Assembly (NCBI GenBank): GCA_002787155.1
Contig: PCVY01000045.1
Span: forward strand, 1 to 40,350
Origin: Candidatus Abzuiibacterium crystallinum
Lineage (GTDB): Bacteria; Omnitrophota; Omnitrophia; Omnitrophales; Abzuiibacteriaceae
Direction: 5' to 3'
Length of the DNA: 40,350 nt
Every line of letters begins with the position of its first letter. Position 1 is the stretch's first letter. The notes under the pieces are model-generated. The model searched no databases, was not told the origin of the DNA, and saw only the letters and a program-made list of their open reading frames with translations. A program made the translations under genes and the position numbers. This document shows positions 12,501 through 21,500 of this stretch, piece by piece.

Positions 12501-15500
12501 CGATGTAGAAGATGCCGCCAAAATCACTTCCTGGTTATTTTTAGCGCGCTCGGGTGATTTTTATGATTCCGACCCGGCGGCAGGACACGCACGCTTGGCG
12601 AAAATCGTTGAGCTGGTCGCGCGGATGAAGGCAAATAAATTTAATCTGTATGACCGCATGTATGCCCCTCTGAATGAAGATGATCTTGTTAAGATGCCGG
12701 GATCTAATTTATTGCGTATGTTGATTAAAGATCGTGACGCGCGGACTCTTTCTGGCGCGGAACGCAAAGCCAGAGATGAGCAGATAGACCGTCAAAAAGA
12801 AAACATTGCCGAAGGGACTTACTTTGGCGAGACGATCTTCACAGCGCAGTATTTTATGGCGAAATACGTGGAAGAAAAAACCAAGGAAATGAAGGCGAAC
12901 GAAATTCTCGCAGAATTTACGTTGGACGATTTGACCGATCGGGATATGGACATTATTTATGCACGTATTGAGGATTATTATTCACGGGCACCGAAAATCC
13001 GGGAGCTGCTCGATTCGAGCGGCCTTTACAAAAATAATCCTATGGATCCGGATTTGGACATACAAAGAAGCAAGGGTGTTGTGGACGGATGGTACGAATT
13101 TGTTCAGCGTTACAACTTGAGTAACGATGAGTTAAAACTCGTTCTAGGCGTTGCAAAGCAACTTAAAAAGATAGTGATTGATTTTAAACGAGAGGCCGCC
13201 ATACAAGAGGGTTTTCCCGAGGATTCACCTGAAGCTACATTTGACATTTACCGCTCACGTGATGCGGGTAACTTGCTCAGTCATGTCGGCGCCGTTTTAG
13301 GATATGTGGGTTGGGATGAAGTTTCTGAAGAAGACAGGGCGCTTTGGTACACGAACGATCTCCAAAATCGAATTGATAAAACCATTCGATGGCTTGAGAT
13401 GTCTATTAACCTTAATAAAGCCATCGGACACCCCCTACACACCGATCAAGGCGGGAGATATATCGGTCAATTACTAGCAATTGCGAGTGAAATTGATTCA
13501 GGCGAAGGCGGCTGGCATGAATTCTTTGATAAAAATGGACAGGCCACCTATCCAATTCGCGTGAAAGCCGTTTTTGAATTGATTAAACAGCAAGAAGAGA
13601 AAGCGGGTGAGGGCGAGGTTAAGCCAAAGGCAGTCGAAGAGGATGAGGTGGTCGAACCGGATGCCACCGAGGGTGCTTATCAAAACGATATTGATTCATA
13701 CTTGCAAGAAACAGATAAAACAGGCATTCAATCGACTAAGAACTTAAAACAACGAAAGGGTGATTGGATTGCGGTTGCCAAAGAGGCGGTACTAGCTGCG
13801 GAAGAAGAATTGAAGGATGCTTCAAACTGGAGTCAATTAAGCGAACAGGAAAAGATGGAAGCAATTTTGAAAAAGACGCTTGAAGTGCTTAATAGAAGAA
13901 AAAATATTTTTCAAGTGGCAAATGAGAAAGGGGTAGCCATTAATCGCAGTGCACTTGATTTTGAGGACAGGAATTTGCGGGACCTCCAACAAATCCTGCC
14001 GGACTTGACAGCCGAGAGTTATTATGGATGGATTGCGGAATCATTTAAGACCCAGAAAACTGTCGGCAATAAGATTTTAGATGAGATGGGTGTTGCTAAA
14101 GATCGAAAAAAGGCAGAGCCCTCGCAGAAGAGATTTTGGATGCATGACGTGGAATATAAGAGATTTATTGTGCATATCCAAGGCGATGGCAAGCGCTTTG
14201 TTGGCCTCATGAATGAACCTGAAGATGCGATGGCAGTCCGAGCTATTGTTGACCAGTTAATCAAAACTGGAAAACTGTCCACAGCTGAGGATGTAGGCGA
14301 CAAAGTTTGGGCGAGAGTTCGTTTTAAAGCTGAAGTTGAAATGATCTTGCAGGCTGCGAATATGCTTTACGATACGGAGCGGAATGGTAATGACGATATC
14401 TCAAGAAAGCTTTCGTCTGGAGATTTGTCAGCAAAAGCAAATTCCGTCATGAATGCTTATGATGAAAAAGTCAGTGACGGAGAGCTGACGGATCGAGAAA
14501 GGGAAGAATTGTGGAAATTGATTGACATGGAAGCGCAGAAACTGAAATTAAAAGGGATTCTTCAAACAGCTTTCAGCGGAAGAAAGGTTCCGGATCTTCC
14601 TTACAATGATTACAAGGAATTTGATTTTATTTCAGCGTTAGAGACGTGGTTTAAGCACGTAAAAGAGACCTCAAAAGAACCGGTTGGCCAAGAACTTGCT
14701 AAAGATCGTAAGTGGATTGAAAAATATATGCGCCCAATGAGTCCCGAGAAAGCAGAAGGTGTCATCTCGCGTATTTTAGACATGCAAGCATGGAAACATC
14801 CTGATTTACCGGAAGATGACAAGGCTGGCGTAGATATGCTCTACCGGTGGCTGGATGACATGGCTTTCCTCTCGGCGGCAAATTTTAAGAATTACGGCTA
14901 TTTCCCGACGTACGAAACGTTAAATGGTCAGCTCAAGTATTTTCGCAAAGGCGAACCAACCATACCAACTGCTCTGAAAAGCGATTTTAGGATACTCCTT
15001 CTCTATCATCCTGGGGAATCATTAGTGGATCGAGAATTGCGAACGAATTTAAGATTTGACGCTGATTTTCGAGAGCTTGACACCTTTGGACGACTTTCAA
15101 ATGGTACAGGAATAAATGGTAACACAGTTCGTGATATCGCAGTTGCCTACAAAAGTGTGTTTGGAGAGAATTTATTAGGGGCTGCCACATCATTAACCAG
15201 TCAAGAAAATCCGCTTGAAATGATGTGGTGGTTGGCTAAATTTGATGAAATTCAAGACAAATTTCAAGATACTTGGCAAGTGTTAAACGAAGCGGACGTA
15301 GATGGCCGCACTGAAGTATACGAAGCGCAAGGTGACTTTATGGCATCAGCGAAAAAGGCGCGAAGCACTTTCTTAAATGCGCTTTTTTATAAGCAATTTG
15401 ATGTTGGCGATGCTTTATCAAGTCAGGAAACGCAACAAGCGATTAATCAATTTTTGAACGAGTGGTCAACTGAATATATCAAGAATTATTGGGAAGAAAA

Positions 15501-18500
15501 GACCCGCAAGGAACGTCTCAAATCACTGGCCGTCAGCGATCGCGATCAGGCATTTAAAATAAGCTCTAAGAAATTCAGGGAAGACCGCGCGAAAAGACTT
15601 CAGGATTTGAATGCAGCCGTAAAAACAGGTGCGGCCTCGTACGATTCGCAAATCACGAAAAACATAAGCCAAATAGACGCTTCTGTGACGACTTTTCGTG
15701 CCGATGTTGAAAAACTGAAACTTGATGAAATGCTTAAAAGTACATTGAGTAGAAATGATGGCACTGGCCTGCCGGCAGATTTAATTGAAAGATTAAGCGC
15801 TTTCTTCTCTGTAGAAAATGTGGATGCCAAAACAAAACGTGTCTATGCGGGTGAAATGATTCAGGAAGGTTACTCGGCTGAAGAGATTGTTCTCTTAAGG
15901 GTTTATATAAGACCCGCCATTATCGCGATGAAAGAGGCTGTATCGGGAGAAAAAGTTGATACTTCGGATGCGAAATTACTTGCACGCATTGACCAGTATG
16001 CCATAAACGTCTTGGATCGAGCGGGAAGTGCGGATGATTTAAGCAGGCTGATCGGGGCGCTTGACGATTTTTGGAAAATTGAAAGCAATAGACAGATGTT
16101 CACGAAGAAGTTTGAAGCTTACCCGGATTATTTTAAAGATGAAAAGGCAAAAGAATCCGAAATCAATCGACTGGCGAACGATGTCTACAATCGTAAAATT
16201 AAATCTACCGTCATTAATTCGTGGTTCAAGTTGGCGGCGGACTTAAGGGCGGCAAGTCAAAAACAGATGACGCTTCAGCGCGCGCTGTGGGAAGCAGACA
16301 GATTGATGGGATTAGGAATTGCTGCCACCGTGCTGCCTGAAGAAACTGACCAAAATACGGCGGCTAACGTCCATTCTCTTGTGTCAAACGCTTTTGGCTG
16401 GGTTTTTCAAGAACAAGAATCAAATCAAAAGGCGACAAGTTCTCAGATTAACCCTTATGATAAGGATGGAGCGTTTACCCTTGAGGAAATTCAAGGCAAT
16501 GACACGTTCGAAAAATACTTGAGCGAACGATGGGCGAAATCGCCTAAGTTGAAAGAGCAGATGAGAAAGGCGCTTGAAGAGAGAATCATATCATTAATGT
16601 CTGGGGAAGATGGCCGCTTAAGTTCAGCGGATTTGTATGACTTTATGGCCCGATTTAAAAGAAACTGGGACTTGTACGTAAATCATTACAAACAGGGGAA
16701 AGATGAAACGTTTCAAGAGGAGGACTTGCCTAGGCCGAATTTTGTATCACCTCTGGCAGTCCTGTTGATGAGTGACCTCCAGTTGCAAGATCCCACAAAA
16801 CGAATTAACTTAATGAACATCCTTTTGCGGGAGGAGGTAGAAGGAAAAGATCTTCTCCGCTATGACGAAGCTGTTAACAACGCTTACGCAGCAGTGTCCC
16901 GCCGGTTGATGGCGCAGTTTACAAATCAATATTCACCTGTGCCTGATCGCGAAAGAAGCGTTTTTAATCGAATTCTACGCTCGCCTGATCCCAAAAGACC
17001 ATTCAGCGGTGTCGTATCAGTTACGGTTTTGATCACAAGTGTTCTTTTGTTATTAAGACTTGTTCGGAATGTTTTCTTAATCCCAATTCATCGGTTTAGT
17101 GAGAGATATAGTGAGTTATCGGCTGACCAAACACTACAGTATAAGGAGAAAACACTTGCAAACACCAGGATGGCACTTTGGAAATTTATGACGGAATTTA
17201 TCAGCATCTTTGGAGTCGGATGGATGCTGCTTACGGCAAATCCGTGGGGGGCTGCTATCACTGTTAGTTTTACACTTGTCTTAATGCTTTTTCATAAAGC
17301 CTTATTCTCCAATTTGGCGTACTTACCGGTTGCTATGCTGACCGCTCGATGGAAAGGCGCTCTCGTGCTTTTAGGTTTTGGTTCTGCTGTTACGCTAGGG
17401 TTTGATCTTGTAACAAAGACCGTTATCGTAAAAACCGTTATCGGCATAACCGCCGGAGTATTTAGCGCATACCCATTTCTATTGATGCCGGCGGTGGTTT
17501 GGTTAATTATCATGATTTCCGGCTCTCCCCTTGTCGTTAAGAAAAGTAGTCTTGTCAAATTAGACAAGCGGTATGATGGTTTTCCTGAAAAAACAGAAGA
17601 TGAAATTGATGCAATCGACAAACGAATCCGCGAGCTTTATGAAGAATTGAAAAGTATCGAGCAATACAGAAAAGACCATGGCAAAGATGAAAAGTATCGT
17701 CAAGATTTGGCAGCTTACAAGACACGAAAGACCGCTTTGGTGAGTAAGCTTGAATTTAGAGACGTCAATGAGTTTGTTTCGGAAGAGCCGATTACTTTTG
17801 GGGAGAATGAAACGGTTACCGATTGGCAGCAAAGAAATCCAACGGCTATTGTTGAAGAGCGGAACGGGCAGTATTATAAAAAATATGCCAATCGGGATGA
17901 AGTGTTTGTTTCTGTGTCACCGTGGGTGCCCGACCCTGACACTTTGGATGCGGGAGTTCGTGCGCTTGCGCGTCAAATTATTGGAAATTTGTTGAAACAA
18001 CAACGCGTGGTTTTGCTTGCCAATTCACGGGATATTACAAACATGAACAAAGGCCCTAAAGAAAAACAGAAAGCCGAAGATCTTTTTGAGAAAATACGAA
18101 AAGAATTAATGCCTTATTGGGAAGTCTTGTCTTATCAGGATTCCAATGGGCGAGAAGTTCGCGGTGATGAAATTGTCCAAGTTTTTTACGCACCGGGCGG
18201 AAGAAAGCCTGAGCATAATGTGATTAAGTGGAGCGCTTTTACGGGTTTTGGGGAGGATGGGACTCCGGGGTATGAACTTGGACGCCTTTCAGGAGGTGAA
18301 TTGATTACGCCGAAGGTAGTGACCATATTTGGGCATACCATTCTCATCGGTCCGAAATATGTAACGGATTTATATATTAGCGGTCAAAAACAATTTGGAG
18401 ATCACCATAAGCAAGACCAGATTAATGATGCAAGAACCGACGGGATGTTGCGGCAGCTTTCTATGCCGTTTGCCCACACCAACTTTTTTGCCGGAATTGC

Positions 18501-21500
18501 GACGATGGATAACGATTTTGTTCCCTGGGCGGATGCTAAGGAAATGTCATTAGTTAGTCAGTATCGTCCGACATTCAACGATACAGAAATTCGGCTCGGA
18601 AGAAATGAAACGATTCAAGATTGGCAAAAGCGAAACCCGAAAGCGATTGTTGTTCTAGAGGAGCGAGATAATCTTTTTTCCAATGGACAAGAGGATATTT
18701 ATTATCAGCGTGAGTTTATACGGAAGGTGAAATGGTCGGTTACGACGGATGGAGGAAATGCGATTACGTCAGGTTCTGCTCGGTATTTTGCAGACATGAA
18801 TCAAAAAAGGCCGGACATTGGCTTGTCACAAGCGAGTACGGGGTATCGAGAAGATAGAACAACCATGCATTGGGAATCAGGGACTTTTGCACATTGGACC
18901 CTTTCACCGCTTCAGGAAGCTGACGCTTATGTTGCCATGGCTAAGCGCGCCGGTGGAAAATATTATGTTACAACGGAGGCAGGTTCTCAAATGGCAAGGC
19001 CAACCAATGAACTGCCTTTTAATCCGTATTACACAAGAACGGTTTTGCTGTCCGGTCTGGCATTTCGGGAGCTTGCCAGACGAATGAGAGGGTTGGGAAA
19101 CTTCGCGGTCGGACAAAATGACATCGACGGCTGGATGGATCCGGTAACAGGCATCCCCACCATGTTTAACGGAGAAGATGAAATTGTGAGCATGACGGCG
19201 GAAGATACATTCGCGATTTATGACTTGATGCGATCACGATGGAAAAGATTTTGGGTCACCACGTATAAGAATTTGCAGGCACGTTCTGAGTTACGCGGAA
19301 TTATTGGAGCAACGGTAAAAAGGATTCTGCTTGGGGTTATTTGGCACGCAGCAATCAACCAATGGTGGATTGGAAGACAGTCTCCCATGAGTCGTAGGTC
19401 ACTGAATGAATTTGAGAAAGATTACCTGTTAAGCCTTGGTGAGATGAACCCGCCTCTACAAGGTGTCAATACGGCAATGTTATTGCGTAAAGACGGCAAA
19501 TACATGGTGACCGATGACCGCAACATGAACATTATTGAAGAAGAGCGCAAAGCTGAATTTAAGTGGAAATGGGTTAACGACCTCCCAACTCTTGTTCTGC
19601 GATTCATTGGAAAAAGCGTCTTTCTGACCTTGCCGGGAAAATATTACGACGATTTCCCAACATTCGGTATGTTCATTACTAATATTTGGGTGGCATCACT
19701 TTTGATGATGCTCTTAACGGCCATTTTCCCAGGATTTTTCGGTACTACCGCGGTCTATTCCGCGATGGTTTTTACTTTTACAATCCTTTCGATTGTGATT
19801 GGAATCCCGCTGGTAGGGGCTCTGCTCAATCGCTTGGAGTCGCCACGTTATTTACTCAAGACAAAGCCAGGTGATAACGGGCTCTTGAGAATAGCAGATG
19901 CCGTTCTTTCAAGGATGGCGGAGATTGTCATTTGGGCTTTTGTTGATACGGTTAAATGGTATGCTGAAAAAGGCATTTCTTCGGTTTCTTACCTTTCCCG
20001 CATTACCGGTGTTTGGTCCATGGTAGAACTCCCTATTAAATGGGTTTGGTTCGTTCGCCATGGACGAGTTGCACCCGCTCCGCCCGCTCCCTTGAAAGAG
20101 AAGACGGAAAAGCTTTCGCGCTATTTTGGAGAAATGGCAAGTTATCGGCGGGGGTTAACGCTAACTTCATCCGCTGCAATGATTGTTATCGCTAAAGTGC
20201 TTCTTGGAGCGCTTACACCATCGCTTCCTTTTATCGGTTCGTTTGTAATTCCTTGGGCTGTTATCGGTTTAGTCATTGGTCTGTTTTTGATGAGTACCGG
20301 ATTTTTTTCTGAAGATTACCAAGGCCCCAAAGGTGTTTTTGCAGGTGCTTATAAAGATATTGGGTTCAAGGGGGTAGCAGATCGTTTGAAAAAGCGGCAT
20401 TTGGTAAATGTTAAATCTCCTTCTGCATTTTTAACGCCGGTTTACGCTTTTCCGGCAGGTATCGGCATAACGATTCTTTGGGGGTATTCGGTTTATAGAA
20501 GCATTAAAGCAGTTTTTCAAAAAGGGAAACCGTTCGACGTCCTTCATTTCAGGACGTACGTCACGCATTTGATGGCTCCCGTTTTCTTCCTTGGATTAGT
20601 CGGATTCTTTATGCCCATCATGATGCTTATTCCTTACCATTGGTTTATGTTGGCCGGAACCATTCTGAGCTTAATGATTGTTGCTCCAATCGGAAGTTTT
20701 CTCTTTGGGTATCAGGCAAATACAAAAAGATTTTATGGGAAGTTATGGAGATTACTGAGAATAGAAGGTAAACCGGTCCGTATAGCATCTCTGATGAATT
20801 ATGCTTACGGGGTCGGTTCCATTGGCACAACCGCTTTATTACTTATCTCCACAAGAGTTTTCCCGCATTCATGGTTTGGAGTTTTCTTTGAAGAACTTCT
20901 TCATGATTCTTTTTTTGCGGCAGCAGCCAGCCTGCCAATGGCGGATGGCGGTGGCACTATGTTTGGAATTGTTTTACAAGGGCTGTCACCTCTCTTCATG
21001 TTTTGGCTGATCATGATTATTGGCGCAGCTATCACGGCTTTTGCGGCAGGAATTGTCTGGTGGGTTTTGCATCGATTAGGAATTGGGAAACTTTCATGGT
21101 TTGCTGAAATACAAACTCACCAGTTCGACAGAATCGCTAAAAAGTACGCTTCCCAACTCCGTGAGGTAAGGAGTCTTGCGAGCAAGAATGACCCCACCGC
21201 TCAAGCTAGAAAAAATTCATTAACTGATGATCTGTGGGGTGCTATTTCCAGGAAAGAACGTGAGGTACTTCAAGATGCCAATAACGGCAATCTCCGCTCA
21301 GCCAAACGCGATCTTTACAGTCAAGTTCGTGATCAGCTAGACGGCCGACTTGATCAAGCAAGCCCGCGCCCTAGATTACGCAGGGAAAGAACGCGCCTGA
21401 AGAAGGTTGCGGTGTTAGCATTGCTTGCAACGACAGTGGGCGGCGCATCCGTCTTGGTCAAACATTTTTTTTCTAACCAAAGTGAGCCTGTTAACCCCAA

